A stretch of DNA of 64,000 bases, taken from contig NZ_CP134880.1 of the NCBI RefSeq assembly GCF_032102965.1, forward strand, positions 1,302,001 to 1,366,000. The letters are read 5' to 3'. The DNA is from Demequina capsici (lineage in GTDB: Bacteria > Actinomycetota > Actinomycetes > Actinomycetales > Demequinaceae). Made by a program: the position numbers and the translations under genes. Below the pieces are notes generated by a model that ran no database searches, was not told where the DNA came from, and saw nothing but the letters and a program-made list of their open reading frames with translations. Below are positions 26,088 through 36,690 of this stretch, one piece after another. Position 1 is the first letter of the stretch, and each line of letters starts with the position of its first letter.

Positions 26088-27275
26088 ATGACACCGGACC
26101 GAAGGGCCCTGCTGACCGGCGATGGCGCTGGGGCACTGCTCAGGCAGGCGCTCGGGGCTGCCGGCCGGTCGCTCGAGACATGGTCGGTGGACGCGGTCCA
26201 CGACCGTCCGGGAGCCGAGCTCTCCGTCTCCTACGACGTCGTCATCGACGGCGCGCACCGCTACCTCGTGGCGTCGACCATCGCGCTCGCCGACGGCGAC
26301 CATCCCGGCGTGATGACCGTGAGCGCAGGGCCCGATCAGGTGAAGGTCTGGGAGCATCCTGCAGACCCGCTGCTTCCAGGGCTCGCGGAGGCCTGCGACC
26401 CCGTCGCGCTCGGCGGGGCCATCACGGCGGCGCTCGGTACGCCTATCGAGGTGCGGGGCATGTCGGTGCTGGTGCTGCGCCCGCTGCGACGGGCGGTGCT
26501 GCGGATCGAGTGCTGCGCCGCGGGCGATCCCGCCGCCACCCAGGATGTCCGGTACGTCAAGGTCGTGGAGCCGGCGCACGCCGAGGATGTCGCCGCGCGC
26601 TACCGGCTCAGCAGCTTCGCGCCCGAGGCAAGGGTGCTCGGCGACGGCCTGGTCCTGCTCGAGTCCGCGACGGGACGCCCGCTCACCGAGCACCTCTACG
26701 ACCCCCAGGGCCGGCAGAGCATCCCCCCGATCGTGCCCCCACAGGCCGTCCTGGACGTGCTGAACGACCTCTCGCCCGCGGCGCTCGCCCTGTCGCGTCG
26801 GCCCTCGTGGACGGATCGGCTGCCGCAGTATGCCGCGCAGGCCCGTGAGCGGGGCCTACCCTGGGCAGGCGAGATCGAGGACCTCGTCGGCGATCGGCTG
26901 CGACGAGGCGACCCCGGACCCGTGGTCCCGGTCCACGGCGACCTGCATGCTGCGAACCTCTTCCTCGCACCCCGTGACGGCACGCTCGCCGCCTCGAGCC
27001 TGATCGACCTGGACACCGCGGGCCCTGGCCACCTGGTGGACGATGCCGCCTGCCTGCTCGCGCACATGCTCACGCTGCCCACGTTCAGCCCCTACGGCTA
27101 CCGGCACGTGCCCGACGTGCATTTCGCGCTCGCGAAGGGGATGCTCGACCAGGTGGACGCGCACCAGCTCGCAGGCAGGACGGCTGCCGTGCTCGTCTCG
27201 CTCGCCGCGGGCGCAGAGAACAGGTCGCACGCCGAGGCGTGGATGGAGCAGGCGGCAAGGGCGGCTGCTTCATGA
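26088..27275 (+). CDS. APH-fold phosphotransferase (kinase-like), substrate unknown
   Basis: A 395-aa protein of the aminoglycoside/choline kinase superfamily. The catalytic loop is PVHGDLHAANLFL (about residue 282), followed by the metal-binding SLIDLDTAGPGHLVDDAACLLAH. The N-lobe is divergent. Homologues phosphorylate small molecules such as antibiotics, choline, homoserine or sugars, and nothing in the sequence selects among them, so a resistance role should not be assumed. The stop overlaps the dgt start as ATGA, so the two genes are coupled. The start codon lies six bases after a TAGCGT box. Confidence 0.75.
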   Translation: MTPDRRALLTGDGAGALLRQALGAAGRSLETWSVDAVHDRPGAELSVSYDVVIDGAHRYLVASTIALADGDHPGVMTVSAGPDQVKVWEHPADPLLPGLAEACDPVALGGAITAALGTPIEVRGMSVLVLRPLRRAVLRIECCAAGDPAATQDVRYVKVVEPAHAEDVAARYRLSSFAPEARVLGDGLVLLESATGRPLTEHLYDPQGRQSIPPIVPPQAVLDVLNDLSPAALALSRRPSWTDRLPQYAAQARERGLPWAGEIEDLVGDRLRRGDPGPVVPVHGDLHAANLFLAPRDGTLAASSLIDLDTAGPGHLVDDAACLLAHMLTLPTFSPYGYRHVPDVHFALAKGMLDQVDAHQLAGRTAAVLVSLAAGAENRSHAEAWMEQAARAAAS

Positions 27276-28816
27276 CGCGCCAGCCAGGCGGTTCGCACGA
27301 CCCTCGCATGGAGCGGCAGGTGCCGGAGGCGCTCGACGAGTTCCAGCGGTTGGAGCGTGAGCCGGAGTTCCGTGTCGACCTCGAGCGAGTCCGCTTCTCG
27401 CCCTACTTCTCGCGGATGTCCGCCGTCACCCAGGTCATCTCCCAGTCCGGCGCGGGGCTCGCAGTGCACAACAGGCTCACCCACACGGTGAAGGTGACTG
27501 CGGTCGCGCGGGCGATCGCCGTCTCGCTCGCGGCTGACGCGGGTGAGCGGGGTCGGCTCGTGGAGCGGCTCGGAGGATGCAACCCGGTGGTGGTGCAGGC
27601 GGCGGCCAGCGCCCACGATCTGGGTCATCCTCCGTTCGGGCACCTGGGAGAGCAGGCTCTGGACAGGCTCGCGCGCGACAGGTTCGGGCTCGTCGAGGGC
27701 TTCGAGGGCAACGCGCAGTCCTTCCGCATCCTCACGCGGCTCGACGAGTACGACAGGGCGGGCGCGGGGCTGAACCTCACGGCCGCGGTCCGGGCTGCGG
27801 TGCTGAAGTATCCGTGGGAGCGCGAGGAGGGCGACCTGTGGACCGGAGGTCTCGATCGCCCGCGTGGTCTCACGCCGCGCATGCCGGGTGAGGGTGCCGC
27901 GAAGTTCTCCACCTACTCGCTCGATCGGGAGGACTTCCTGCAGGCGCGCGCGGCGCACCCCGCCATCGCGCCTCTGCAGCAGACGGTCGAGTGCTCCGTC
28001 ATGGACATTGCCGACGACGTCGCGTACTCGCTGCACGATCTGGACGATTTCTACCGGGCCTCGCTCCTGGGGCACGCGGCGGTGTCCGCGGAGTTCCGGA
28101 CGTGGCGTCGCGACCGCAGCGTCCTCGCCGCCATGTCCACGGAGGAGCTGCAGCGTTCGGCGCGCGTTCCGGGCCGGGGCCTGGAGTCGCTTCGTCGGCG
28201 CCTGATCGGCAAGGACTCCTGGATCGCGGATGACGACGCCTTCGGAGAGTCGGTGGCCCGGATCCAGGCCGACGTCGTGGATGGCCTGCTTGCCGTGCCG
28301 TTCGACGGGTCGCTCGAGGCCGACCGCGGGCTGGCGGTGTTCATGAGCCGCTGGGTGTCGCGCCTGCAGCGCTCCGTGGTGGTGCACGCGGACCCGCCCG
28401 TCCGTTCGGGGCACGTGAGCCTCGACACGGGGGCATGGCACGACGTTGCAGTGCTGAAGTTCCTGCAGGAGCGGTTCGTCCTTCACCGTCCAGATCTCGC
28501 CGTGTATCAGCGCGGACAGGCGACGATCCTGGAGCGGCTCGTCGACGCGCTTGCCGCGTGGCTCGATGATCCGCACGACGTGCGGCGCGCCCCTCGCAGG
28601 CTGCTCGACCTGGTCACGCTGGCCCACGACGACTACGACGCACTGCCCGGCGACGCGTCGGCGTACCGTGCGTCGGCGAGCGATCGTCGACGCGTGGCGG
28701 AGGGTCGAGGGATCATCGACTACGTCGCATCGCTCACGGATGCTCAGGCGGTGTCGCTCGCCAGCCTCATCTCCGGGGCGTCCGAGAGGCTGTGGGACGC
28801 GGGTCAGGGGCTCTAG
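27272..28816 (+). CDS. dgt: deoxyguanosinetriphosphate triphosphohydrolase-like protein
   Basis: A 514-aa HD-domain dNTPase that hydrolyses dNTPs to nucleosides and triphosphate, limiting dNTP pools. The HD residues are spread over HNRLTHTVKV, ASAHDLGHPPFGHLGEQAL and MDIADDVAYSLHDLDDFYR, all intact. The early arginine-rich RLEREPEFRVDLERVRFSPYFSRM is typical. The length fits the longer actinobacterial type rather than the short dgt2 type. The upstream kinase gene overlaps it by four bases. It is not followed by dnaG, its frequent actinobacterial partner, but by thrS. Confidence 0.9.
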   Translation: MTRQPGGSHDPRMERQVPEALDEFQRLEREPEFRVDLERVRFSPYFSRMSAVTQVISQSGAGLAVHNRLTHTVKVTAVARAIAVSLAADAGERGRLVERLGGCNPVVVQAAASAHDLGHPPFGHLGEQALDRLARDRFGLVEGFEGNAQSFRILTRLDEYDRAGAGLNLTAAVRAAVLKYPWEREEGDLWTGGLDRPRGLTPRMPGEGAAKFSTYSLDREDFLQARAAHPAIAPLQQTVECSVMDIADDVAYSLHDLDDFYRASLLGHAAVSAEFRTWRRDRSVLAAMSTEELQRSARVPGRGLESLRRRLIGKDSWIADDDAFGESVARIQADVVDGLLAVPFDGSLEADRGLAVFMSRWVSRLQRSVVVHADPPVRSGHVSLDTGAWHDVAVLKFLQERFVLHRPDLAVYQRGQATILERLVDALAAWLDDPHDVRRAPRRLLDLVTLAHDDYDALPGDASAYRASASDRRRVAEGRGIIDYVASLTDAQAVSLASLISGASERLWDAGQGL

Positions 28817-28927
28817 GCTCGCCATCGCGTCACGTTGTCGCGATGCGCGCAGGTGCGTCGTCCCGTCGTCAGGTCGGTAGCATCGTGTCGTCACCTCTGA
28901 CACCCCGCAACCCGAAGGAGCACGACA

Positions 28928-30919
28928 GTGTCCAGCCTCATCGCGACCATCGACGGCACCGAGCGAGAGCTCGCCGCCGGGACGACGGGGTCGGACCTCT
29001 TCGCGGACCGCAGGGATGTGATCGTCATGCGCGTCGACGGGGCGCTCCGCGACCTCGCCCGCGAGATCGGCCCTGGCGAGCAGGTCGAGGCGGTCACCGT
29101 CGGCGAGCCGGACGGCCTCATGGTCCTGCGCCACTCGACCGCGCACGTCATGGCGCAGGCGGTGCAGCAGGTGAACCCGGACGCGAAGCTGGGTGTCGGG
29201 CCTCCCATCACCGACGGCTTCTACTACGACTTCGACGTCGAGACCCCTTTCACCCCCGAGGACCTGAGGGCCCTCGAGAAGGCGATGCAGCGCATCGTCA
29301 AGGAGGGCCAGTCCTTCGTGCGTCGCGAGGTCACCCGCGAGGAGGCGCTCGCGGAGCTGGCGCACGAGCCGTACAAGTGCGAGCTGCTCACCCACGACTC
29401 GGAGGGTGCCGAGGGCGCCTCCGTGGAGATCGGCGACGGTGACATCACCATCTACGACAACGTCCGCCGCGGCGGCGAGGTCGCGTGGAAGGATCTCTGC
29501 CGCGGTCCGCACGTCGCGTCCACGAAGGTGCTCGCGAACGGCTGGTCGCTGATGCGCTCGGCGGCCGCGTACTGGAAGGGCTCGGAGAAGAACCCGCAGC
29601 TCCAGCGCGTCTACGGCACCGCCTGGCCCAGCAAGGAGGAGCTGGTCGCCTACAAGGAGCGCCTCGCCGAGGCGGAGCGCCGTGACCACCGGCGGCTGGG
29701 ATCCGAGCTCGACCTGTTCTCCTTCCCGGACCAGATCGGCTCCGGGCTGGCGGTGTTCCACCCGAAGGGCGGCGTCATCCGCCATGAGATGGAGGAGTAC
29801 TCGCGACAGCGCCACATCGACGCCGGCTACGAGTTCGTCTACACGCCGCACGCCACCAAGAGCACGCTGTTCGAGACCTCGGGCCACCTGGACTGGTACG
29901 CCGAGGGCATGTACCCGGCGATGCACCTCGATGAGGAGCGCGACGCCGCAGGCAACGTCACCAAGCAGGGCCAGGACTACTACCTCAAGCCCATGAACTG
30001 CCCCATGCACAACCTGATCTTCGACGCGCGCGGGCGCTCCTACCGTGAGCTGCCGTTGCGCCTGTTCGAGTTCGGCACCGTCTACCGGTACGAGAAGTCC
30101 GGCGTCGTGCACGGTCTGACCCGCGCACGCGGCTTCACGCAGGACGACGCGCACATCTACTGCACCCGGGACCAGATGAAGGACGAGCTCACCGGGCTGC
30201 TGACGTTCGTGCTCGACCTCCTCAAGGACTACGGCCTCGAGGACTTCTACCTGGAGCTGTCCACCAAGAACCCCGAGAAGTTCGTGGGCTCGGACGACGT
30301 CTGGGACGAGGCGACGGAGACCCTGCGGCAGGTGGCCGTCGAGTCCGGACTCGAGCTCGTGCCGGACCCGGGCGGCGCCGCCTTCTACGGACCCAAGATC
30401 TCGGTGCAGACGCGCGACGCGATCGGACGGTCGTGGCAGATGTCCACCATCCAGCTGGACTTCAACCTGCCGGAGCGCTTCGAGCTCGAGTACATGGCGG
30501 CGGACGGCGCCCGCCAGCGTCCGGTGATGATCCATCGCGCGCTGTTCGGCTCGATCGAGCGCTTCTTCGCCATCCTCACCGAGCACTACGCGGGCGCGTT
30601 CCCCGCGTGGCTCGCGCCCGTGCAGGTCCGCGCGGTGCCCGTCGCGGAGCCGTTCAACGACTACCTCGGTGACGTCGTCGCAAAGCTGAAGGCGGCGGGC
30701 GTCCGCGCCGAGCTCGACGTGTCCGACGAGCGCTTCCCGAAGAAGATCCGCAACGCGTCCAAGGAGAAGATCCCGTTCGTGCTGATCGCAGGCGGCGAGG
30801 ATGCCGAGGCGGGAGCGGTATCCTTCCGCTTCCGCGACGGGAGCCAGGACAACCAGGTCCCGGTGGACGACGCGGTCGCACGCATCCTCGACGCCATCGC
30901 GAGCCGGGCGCAGGTCTGA
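28928..30919 (+). CDS. thrS: threonine-tRNA ligase
   Basis: A 663-aa class II synthetase. The domains in order are TGS (1-62), the editing domain with HSTAHVMAQ and a later CRGPHV, the catalytic core with motif 2 ([27 protein letters not shown]) and motif 3 ([13 protein letters not shown]), and the anticodon domain from about 560. The length is normal. The GTG start follows CGAAGGAG at a normal spacing. It heads a run of same-strand genes with minimal spacing; the HIT gene begins 2 bases after its stop. No T-box leader is recognisable. Confidence 0.96.
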   Translation: MSSLIATIDGTERELAAGTTGSDLFADRRDVIVMRVDGALRDLAREIGPGEQVEAVTVGEPDGLMVLRHSTAHVMAQAVQQVNPDAKLGVGPPITDGFYYDFDVETPFTPEDLRALEKAMQRIVKEGQSFVRREVTREEALAELAHEPYKCELLTHDSEGAEGASVEIGDGDITIYDNVRRGGEVAWKDLCRGPHVASTKVLANGWSLMRSAAAYWKGSEKNPQLQRVYGTAWPSKEELVAYKERLAEAERRDHRRLGSELDLFSFPDQIGSGLAVFHPKGGVIRHEMEEYSRQRHIDAGYEFVYTPHATKSTLFETSGHLDWYAEGMYPAMHLDEERDAAGNVTKQGQDYYLKPMNCPMHNLIFDARGRSYRELPLRLFEFGTVYRYEKSGVVHGLTRARGFTQDDAHIYCTRDQMKDELTGLLTFVLDLLKDYGLEDFYLELSTKNPEKFVGSDDVWDEATETLRQVAVESGLELVPDPGGAAFYGPKISVQTRDAIGRSWQMSTIQLDFNLPERFELEYMAADGARQRPVMIHRALFGSIERFFAILTEHYAGAFPAWLAPVQVRAVPVAEPFNDYLGDVVAKLKAAGVRAELDVSDERFPKKIRNASKEKIPFVLIAGGEDAEAGAVSFRFRDGSQDNQVPVDDAVARILDAIASRAQV

Positions 30920-30921
30920 GC

Positions 30922-31473
30922 ATGCCCGACGTGGTCGACTCGGACATGATGGGTGGCGTGCCCGACGGGTTCGAGCGTCTGTGGACGCCGCACCGGATGG
31001 CATACATCACGCACTCGTCCGAGCGTCCGCGCATCGAGGGCGAACGCGACTGCCCCTTGTGCAAGAAGACGGAGGACGACGATCGGGCCCATCTCGTGGT
31101 CCATCGCGGCGTCACCTGCTACGTGGTCCTCAACCTGTACCCGTACAACCCCGGCCATCTGATGGTGTGCCCGTACCGCCATCTCGGGTGGTACGACGAG
31201 GCGACGCCTGAGGAGCGCGCCGAGATGGCGGAGCTCACCGCGGAGGCGATGGACATCCTCCGTGAGCTCAGCGGCACGCAGGGCTTCAACATCGGCATGA
31301 ACCAGGGAGTGTCGGGCGGCGCCGGCATCTCCGAGCACCTGCATCAGCACGTGGTCCCGCGATGGACAGGTGACGCGAACTTCCTGCCCATCATCGGGCG
31401 CACCAAGGCCGTCCCCGAGCTGCTGGATGACACCTGGCAGCGTGTCAGCGAGGCGTGGGCGGCACGCCGCTGA
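30922..31473 (+). CDS. HIT family nucleotide hydrolase/transferase
   Basis: A 183-aa histidine-triad protein. The catalytic HIT motif is HLHQHVVPRW, preceded by YPYNPGHLMVCPYRH. An N-terminal CPLC (DCPLCKK) suggests a metal-binding cysteine pair. Actinobacterial members in this position act on dinucleoside polyphosphates such as Ap4A, so an Ap4A phosphorylase or hydrolase role is likely but the exact reaction is not fixed. It sits between thrS and the phospholipid genes, and this arrangement is widely conserved in actinobacteria. Confidence 0.88.
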   Translation: MPDVVDSDMMGGVPDGFERLWTPHRMAYITHSSERPRIEGERDCPLCKKTEDDDRAHLVVHRGVTCYVVLNLYPYNPGHLMVCPYRHLGWYDEATPEERAEMAELTAEAMDILRELSGTQGFNIGMNQGVSGGAGISEHLHQHVVPRWTGDANFLPIIGRTKAVPELLDDTWQRVSEAWAARR

Positions 31474-31501
31474 CGACGATCCAGCCAACCGAAAGGCGAC
31501 G

Positions 31502-32263
31502 ATGTTCTCCAGCCTGCGGCCATTGATGGCCAAGATCTGGCAGGCCCCGGCGAAGGCGCTCCTGCGCGCCGGAGTCCACCCGAACGCGGTGACCATCACC
31601 GGCACCATCGGCGTGGTCCTGGGCGCGGTGGTCTTCTTCCCGAAGGGCGGCGCCTGGCTGTTCTGGGGCACCCTGTTCATCACGTTCTTCGTGGTCACGG
31701 ACATGCTCGACGGGACGATGGCGAGGCTGTCGGGCAAGACGTCGCGCCTGGGCGCGTTCCTCGACTCGACTCTGGACCGCATCGCTGACGCCGCGATCTT
31801 CGGCGCCCTGGTGTGGACGTTCCGTGACGACTCGGCGACCGCGCTCGGCGCGCTGCTATGCCTGACGATCGGCGCCGTCGTCCCGTATGCGCGTGCGAAG
31901 GCCGAGAGCCTCGGCATCGACGCCGCGGTGGGCATCGCCGAGCGTTCCGACAGGCTGGTGATCGGCCTCACCGCGACCGGCCTTGTGGGGCTCGGCCTGC
32001 CTCAGGTGGTGCTCACGGTCGTCCTGTGGCTGCTCGCGGCCGCTGCGGCGGTCACCGTCGGTCAGCGCACCTGGCGCGTGGTCGTCGCCAACCGGGCCGA
32101 CCTCGACCTTGCGCGGGACCACCACCGTGACTCCGAGGACTTCTCCCACCACCCCGACGACGCGCCTGGACGCGCGCACGGAGACGATGCCTCGGCCGCT
32201 GAGGCGGACGGGACGCACGCGGGCGAGCCGGATGAGGGCGGACAGGCCTCGACGGCCCGATGA
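31502..32263 (+). CDS. pgsA: phosphatidylinositol phosphate synthase (CDP-alcohol phosphatidyltransferase)
   Basis: A 253-aa integral membrane enzyme that joins CDP-diacylglycerol to inositol 1-phosphate, the first step toward phosphatidylinositol and its mannosides. The family signature is complete: Asp67, Asp70-Gly71, Ala74-Arg75, Gly84, Asp88 and Asp92. About six hydrophobic segments are visible. The C-terminal 55 residues are a charged, histidine- and acid-rich tail that is probably disordered. Assignment to PIP synthase rather than PG phosphate synthase rests on the two following PIM-pathway genes. GAAAGG precedes the ATG, and the stop overlaps the next start. Confidence 0.87.
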   Translation: MFSSLRPLMAKIWQAPAKALLRAGVHPNAVTITGTIGVVLGAVVFFPKGGAWLFWGTLFITFFVVTDMLDGTMARLSGKTSRLGAFLDSTLDRIADAAIFGALVWTFRDDSATALGALLCLTIGAVVPYARAKAESLGIDAAVGIAERSDRLVIGLTATGLVGLGLPQVVLTVVLWLLAAAAAVTVGQRTWRVVVANRADLDLARDHHRDSEDFSHHPDDAPGRAHGDDASAAEADGTHAGEPDEGGQASTAR

Positions 32264-33153
32264 ACGCATTCCTGCTCGCCTGGCGCGCCTCGCGCTGGCT
32301 GCCCGCGGGCGTGGTCCGCATTGCGGCGTGGGCGATCGCGATGCTCGGCTGGCTCACGCACGCGAAGGCGGAGCGCAGGCTCGCTGCCAACCTCGCCCGC
32401 GTGACGGGAGAGGAGGGACCCGGGCTGCGCGCCCTCACCCGTGCAGGGCTCGCCTCCGTGGCGAGGTACTACGCCGAGATCCTTGAGATGCGGCGCATGA
32501 CGGCACGCACGGTGGACGCGCGCGTGAGAGTCGAGGGCCTCGACGCCGTGGCGCACCTGTTCTCCGGCGATCAGGCGGTCATCGCAGTGCTGGGCCACAG
32601 CGGCAACTGGGACCTGGTGGGCGCATGGGGCTCGCGGCACCTCATCCCGGTCGTCGCCGTCGCCGAGCGGCTGAAGCCCGACGAGGTGTTCGACGAGTTC
32701 GTGGCGCTGCGAGCCAGCCACGGCGTGACGGTGCTGGGTCACGAGGGCGGAGCGACCTTCCGGCAGCTCATCCGGATCGCGCGGAGCGAGGCAGCGCTCG
32801 TGTGCCTGGTCGCCGACCGGGACCTGTCCGGGTCGGGCGTGCCCGTCACGATGTGGGGCCGCCAGGTGAAGGTGGCTCCAGGACCTGCCGCTCTCGCGGC
32901 GGTGAGCGCTCGTCAGATCCTTCCCGTGCACGTCAGGTACGAGCGGCTGCGCGGCGCGCGGCGCAGGGCCGCCAGGTCCGCCTGGGGTACGGTGCTCTCG
33001 TTCGGACAGGTGATCGATCCGGCCGACTACACCGGAGAGCGACGGGTGGACGAGATGACGCAGGCGTGGGCCACGACGCTCGCCGACGGGATCGCCGCAC
33101 GGCCTCAGGACTGGCACATGCTCCAGCGGTTCGGCTGGCTCGAGGACGCGTGA
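32260..33153 (+). CDS. phosphatidylinositol mannoside acyltransferase
   Basis: A 297-aa membrane-associated acyltransferase of the HtrB/LpxL superfamily. The catalytic HX4D-type motif is LGHSGNWDLVGAW (about residue 110), followed by a second block VCLVADRDLSGSGVPVTMWG. In mycobacteria the enzyme in this position (PatA) transfers palmitate to the 2-linked mannose of PIM1 or PIM2. The gene lies between PIP synthase and pimA with ATGA coupling, which supports the same role. The protein has an N-terminal hydrophobic helix and the usual length. Confidence 0.86.
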   Translation: MNAFLLAWRASRWLPAGVVRIAAWAIAMLGWLTHAKAERRLAANLARVTGEEGPGLRALTRAGLASVARYYAEILEMRRMTARTVDARVRVEGLDAVAHLFSGDQAVIAVLGHSGNWDLVGAWGSRHLIPVVAVAERLKPDEVFDEFVALRASHGVTVLGHEGGATFRQLIRIARSEAALVCLVADRDLSGSGVPVTMWGRQVKVAPGPAALAAVSARQILPVHVRYERLRGARRRAARSAWGTVLSFGQVIDPADYTGERRVDEMTQAWATTLADGIAARPQDWHMLQRFGWLEDA

Positions 33154-33154
33154 C

Positions 33155-34309
33155 ATGCGGATCGGCATCGTCTGCCCCTACTCGCTCGACCGCCCCGGCG
33201 GTGTCCAGCTCCACGTGATGGACCTCGCTCAGGCGCTCCTGGCGCGGGGCCACTTCGTCTCGGTGCTGGCGCCGGCCGCGCCGAACACGCCGGTCCCGGG
33301 CTATGTCATGAGCACCGGTCGCTCGATCCCGATCCCGTACAACGGGTCCACGGCCCGACTGTCCTTCGGCCTGCTCACGGCCGCCAGGGTGCGCAAGTGG
33401 CTGCGCGAGGGGCAGTTCGACGTGGTCCATCTGCACGAGCCCGGTGCGCCGTCGATCTCGGTCATCGCGATGTGGGCGAGGCTCGGCCCCACGGTGGCCA
33501 CCTTCCATACCTCGAACGACGACTCCGCGCTCATGAGGATCGGGAAGCCGTTCATCAAGCCGGGCTACGAGGAGCTCGACGCGCGCATCGCCGTCTCCCC
33601 GTCGGCGGCGCGGACCGTGAGCCAGCATCTTCGTGTCGAGGCGACCCACATCATCCCGAACGGCGTGGACACGAGCACGTTCGTGTCAGCGGTGCCTCGA
33701 GAGCATTGGCGCGGCACGCCGTCCGCGCCGACGGTCGGGATCCTGGGACGCATGGACGAGCCGCGCAAGGGTCTCGAGTCGTTCCTGGACGCCATCCCGG
33801 GGGTGCGCGCCCAGATACCAGGGGCCCGCTTCATGGTCGCAGGCCGCTACTCGGAGCGCACGGCGGACAAGATCCGGCGCGCGGGCGCTACCTCGATCGG
33901 TCCGCTCGATGAGGCGGACAAGGAGCGCTTCATGTCCTCGATGGACGTGTACGTCGCCCCCAACACCGGCGGCGAGAGCTTCGGGATCGTGCTCGTGGAG
34001 GCGATGGCGGCCGGTGCCGCCGTGGTCGCGAGCGATCTCACCGCGTTCAGGGATGTGGGCACGGGGACGGATGGAGCGCTGGCGGTCCGACTCTTCCCCG
34101 TCGGCGATGCCGACGCCCTGGCACGCGAGGTCACAGCCCTGCTCCAGGATGGCGCGGCACGCCGCAGGCTGTCGCGCCGTGGCCAGGAGCTCGCTGGCAC
34201 CTTCGACTGGCTCCAGGTGGTGCCCCGGGTCGAGGAGACGTACCTCGACGCCATTAGACTTGACGCCGAACTGAGTCCCCAGCCTGCGAAGGAAGAAGAG
34301 AGAGCATGA
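33155..34309 (+). CDS. pimA: phosphatidylinositol alpha-mannosyltransferase, GT4
   Basis: A 384-aa GT-B glycosyltransferase that adds the first mannose from GDP-mannose to phosphatidylinositol on the inner leaflet. The start [21 protein letters not shown] carries the glycine-rich donor loop. The C-terminal domain has [20 protein letters not shown] and the nucleotide-sugar site [24 protein letters not shown] (E-x7-E). It forms, with the two genes before it, a PIM synthesis block. Its stop overlaps the pdxS start as ATGA. Confidence 0.93.
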   Translation: MRIGIVCPYSLDRPGGVQLHVMDLAQALLARGHFVSVLAPAAPNTPVPGYVMSTGRSIPIPYNGSTARLSFGLLTAARVRKWLREGQFDVVHLHEPGAPSISVIAMWARLGPTVATFHTSNDDSALMRIGKPFIKPGYEELDARIAVSPSAARTVSQHLRVEATHIIPNGVDTSTFVSAVPREHWRGTPSAPTVGILGRMDEPRKGLESFLDAIPGVRAQIPGARFMVAGRYSERTADKIRRAGATSIGPLDEADKERFMSSMDVYVAPNTGGESFGIVLVEAMAAGAAVVASDLTAFRDVGTGTDGALAVRLFPVGDADALAREVTALLQDGAARRRLSRRGQELAGTFDWLQVVPRVEETYLDAIRLDAELSPQPAKEEERA

Positions 34310-35208
34310 GCGAAGCCACGAACGCCCCCCAGGTCGGCACCGACCTCGTCAAGCGCGGCATGGCCGACATGCTCAAGGGCGGCGTGATCATGGACGTCGT
34401 CACTCCCGAGCAGGCGAAGATCGCTGAGGACGCCGGTGCCGTTGCTGTGATGGCACTCGAGCGCGTCCCCGCGGACATCCGTGCCCAGGGTGGCGTGTCG
34501 CGCATGAGCGACCCCGACATGATCGAAGGCATCATCGATGCCGTCTCGATCCCCGTCATGGCGAAGGCTCGCATCGGGCACTTCGTCGAGGCGCAGGTGC
34601 TTCAGAGCCTCGGCGTCGACTACATCGACGAGTCGGAGGTGCTCACTCCCGCCGACTACACGCACCACATCGACAAGTGGAACTTCACAGTCCCGTTCGT
34701 GTGCGGTGCGACCAACCTCGGCGAGGCGCTGCGCCGCATCTCCGAAGGCGCGGCGATGATCCGCTCCAAGGGTGAGGCGGGCACGGGCGACGTGTCGAAC
34801 GCCACCACCCACATGCGCAAGATCCGCGCTGAGATCAAGGCGCTGACCGCGATGCCCGAGGACGAGCTGTACGTGGCGGCCAAGGAGCTCCAGGCTCCGC
34901 TGCCGCTCGTCAAGGAGATCGCTGCCACCGGCAAGCTCCCGGTCGTGCTCTTCACGGCTGGAGGCATCGCCACGCCAGCCGATGCGGCCATGATGATGCA
35001 GCTGGGCGCCGAGGGCGTGTTCGTCGGCTCCGGCATCTTCAAGTCCGGCAACCCGTCCGACCGTGCCAAGGCGATCGTGAAGGCGACCACCTTCTACGAC
35101 GACCCGGCGGTCATCGCCCAGGTGTCGCGTGGCCTCGGCGAGGCGATGGTGGGCATCAACGTGGAGGAGCTCCCCGAGCCCCACCGACTGGCTGAGCGCG
35201 GCTGGTGA
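34306..35208 (+). CDS. pdxS: pyridoxal 5'-phosphate synthase subunit PdxS
   Basis: A 300-aa (beta/alpha)8 synthase that assembles PLP from ribose 5-phosphate, glyceraldehyde 3-phosphate and ammonia supplied by PdxT. It is very highly conserved: [51 protein letters not shown], and [15 protein letters not shown] with the second catalytic lysine region. GAAGGAAGAAGAGAG lies just upstream of the ATG. It is separated from pdxT only by a nudix gene and the three are coupled by 4-base overlaps. Confidence 0.97.
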   Translation: MSEATNAPQVGTDLVKRGMADMLKGGVIMDVVTPEQAKIAEDAGAVAVMALERVPADIRAQGGVSRMSDPDMIEGIIDAVSIPVMAKARIGHFVEAQVLQSLGVDYIDESEVLTPADYTHHIDKWNFTVPFVCGATNLGEALRRISEGAAMIRSKGEAGTGDVSNATTHMRKIRAEIKALTAMPEDELYVAAKELQAPLPLVKEIAATGKLPVVLFTAGGIATPADAAMMMQLGAEGVFVGSGIFKSGNPSDRAKAIVKATTFYDDPAVIAQVSRGLGEAMVGINVEELPEPHRLAERGW

Positions 35209-35717
35209 GCCGCGTGCCCGGGCCTCACGAGCGCGTCATGCGCGAAGGGGCACGGGTGCTCGTGGTGTCTCGGGACCGGCGCCTGCTGGTGCTCCGGGCG
35301 CACGATCCGCATCAGCCCTCCCGTTCGTGGTGGTTCACGCCCGGTGGTGGAATCGAGGCGGGGGAGACGCCGTTGCAGGCCGCGGTTCGTGAGCTCCAGG
35401 AGGAGACGGGGATCGTCTGCGGCGAGCACGAGCTCGTGGGTCCGGTGTGGGAGCGGACGGCGTTCTTCGACTTCATGAGCCGTCCATACGTCCAGCACGA
35501 GGTCATCTACCTGCTCCAGGTGGACGCGATCGACGCCTCGGTGGAGCAGCGGTGGACGGCCGCTGAGCGGGAGACGATCGACGAGATCGCCTGGCTCGCG
35601 GAGCATGAGCTGCGGGAAGCGGCGATCGAGGTGTTCCCGCTGCGGCTGCGGGAGCCGTGGGACGAGTTCCTCGACTGGAACGGTGAGACGGTGAACCTGG
35701 GAGAGGTGGACGAGTGA
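35205..35717 (+). CDS. NUDIX hydrolase
   Basis: A 170-aa protein with a complete Nudix box [18 protein letters not shown] followed by QEETGI, so a pyrophosphohydrolase acting on a nucleoside diphosphate linked to another moiety. The substrate is not predictable. The N-terminal strand region [27 protein letters not shown] is typical. The GTG start and the ATGA stop overlap place it inside the pdxS-pdxT operon. A housekeeping or metabolite-repair role connected with PLP synthesis is possible but unproven. Confidence 0.88.
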   Translation: MSRVPGPHERVMREGARVLVVSRDRRLLVLRAHDPHQPSRSWWFTPGGGIEAGETPLQAAVRELQEETGIVCGEHELVGPVWERTAFFDFMSRPYVQHEVIYLLQVDAIDASVEQRWTAAERETIDEIAWLAEHELREAAIEVFPLRLREPWDEFLDWNGETVNLGEVDE

Positions 35718-36316
35718 CGACGATCGGGGTCCTGGCGCTGCAGGGCGACGTGCGGGAGCACATGCAGGCGCTGTCGCGCATCGGCGTGACCCCGGTGGGT
35801 GTGCGCCGTGTCCGCGAGCTGGAGGCCGTCGAGGGTCTGGTGATCCCGGGTGGCGAATCCACCACGATCGACAAGCTCCTGCGGATCTTCGAGCTCTACG
35901 AGCCGCTCCGGACGCGGCTCGCCGAAGGACTCCCGGTGCTGGGCACCTGCGCGGGCATGATCATGCTCGCCACCGACATCATCGGAGGGATCGAAGGGCA
36001 GCAGACGCTCGGAGCGATCCCCATGACGGTGCGCCGCAACGCGTTCGGCAGGCAGGTCGACTCGTCGGAGGTGCAGCTCACGTGGCGTCCCGACGGCTCC
36101 ACGATGCATGCGACGTTCATCCGCGCGCCGTGGGTGGAATCGTTCGGTGACGACGTCGAGGTGCTCGCAGTCGACGAGGCGCATGGGGACCGCACGGTCG
36201 CGGTGCGTCACGGCAATGCGATCGCCACAAGCTTCCACCCTGAGATCGTGGCGCCGGGTGCGGTCGCCGACGACCGTGTCCACGCACTTCTCGCGGAGAT
36301 CGTCGCGGCACGATGA
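35714..36316 (+). CDS. pdxT: pyridoxal 5'-phosphate synthase glutaminase PdxT
   Basis: A 200-aa class I glutaminase that delivers ammonia to PdxS. The oxyanion loop [15 protein letters not shown], the nucleophile Cys in [11 protein letters not shown], and the His/Glu pair in [11 protein letters not shown] form the catalytic triad. [13 protein letters not shown] is the typical start. It overlaps the nudix gene as GTGA. The complex acts in the cytosol, and no separate promoter is visible. Confidence 0.96.
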   Translation: MTTIGVLALQGDVREHMQALSRIGVTPVGVRRVRELEAVEGLVIPGGESTTIDKLLRIFELYEPLRTRLAEGLPVLGTCAGMIMLATDIIGGIEGQQTLGAIPMTVRRNAFGRQVDSSEVQLTWRPDGSTMHATFIRAPWVESFGDDVEVLAVDEAHGDRTVAVRHGNAIATSFHPEIVAPGAVADDRVHALLAEIVAAR

Positions 36317-36644
36317 CCTCGTCGGTGCGGAGAAGCAGGCGATCCCGCTCTACAGACGTGCGCTCAAGGCGGGGCTGAGCGGCACCCGGCGCGATGAGGC
36401 CGTCATCCAGCTGGCGAGCTCCTTGCGCAACGTGGGCCGGCCGGACGAGGCGATCGACGCTCTGAGATCCGCGCGCGTGCGCGGGGAGCTCGAGCCTGCG
36501 GCGCAGGCGTTCCTCGCGCTCGCGCTCGCTGATGCCGGTCGACCGGGTGCGGCGCTGCGCGCGGCGCTCGTGGCGCTCGCTCCGCACCTGATGTGGTACG
36601 GCGACGCGATCGCCCGGTATGCGGACGAGCTGGGCGGGGACTGA
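36276..36644 (+). CDS. TPR-repeat protein, start uncertain
   Basis: A protein of about 122 aa with two or three tetratricopeptide-like helical hairpins: [45 protein letters not shown] and [27 protein letters not shown]. The family is common after pdxT in actinobacteria and its function is unknown; protein-protein contact is inferred from the fold. The only in-frame start near the repeats is GTG 36276, inside pdxT in another frame. The expected ATGA-coupled ATG at 36314 is in a different frame, so the N-terminus may be misread or shortened by a frameshift. Confidence 0.65.
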   Translation: MSTHFSRRSSRHDDLVGAEKQAIPLYRRALKAGLSGTRRDEAVIQLASSLRNVGRPDEAIDALRSARVRGELEPAAQAFLALALADAGRPGAALRAALVALAPHLMWYGDAIARYADELGGD

Positions 36645-36690
36645 TCCCGCTGCGAGGGCAGGGCGCGCCGTGACGTCGGCCGTGCCTGCG

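Noticed and set aside
26088..27275. Antibiotic-resistance kinase
   Set aside because: The APH fold is shared by many metabolic kinases, and nothing in the sequence or context indicates an antibiotic substrate.
27098..31003. Very long minus-strand open frame opposite dgt, thrS and the HIT gene
   Set aside because: It is rich in Arg, Val, His and Asp with no domain pattern and lies exactly opposite well-identified genes. High GC removes stops from antisense frames.
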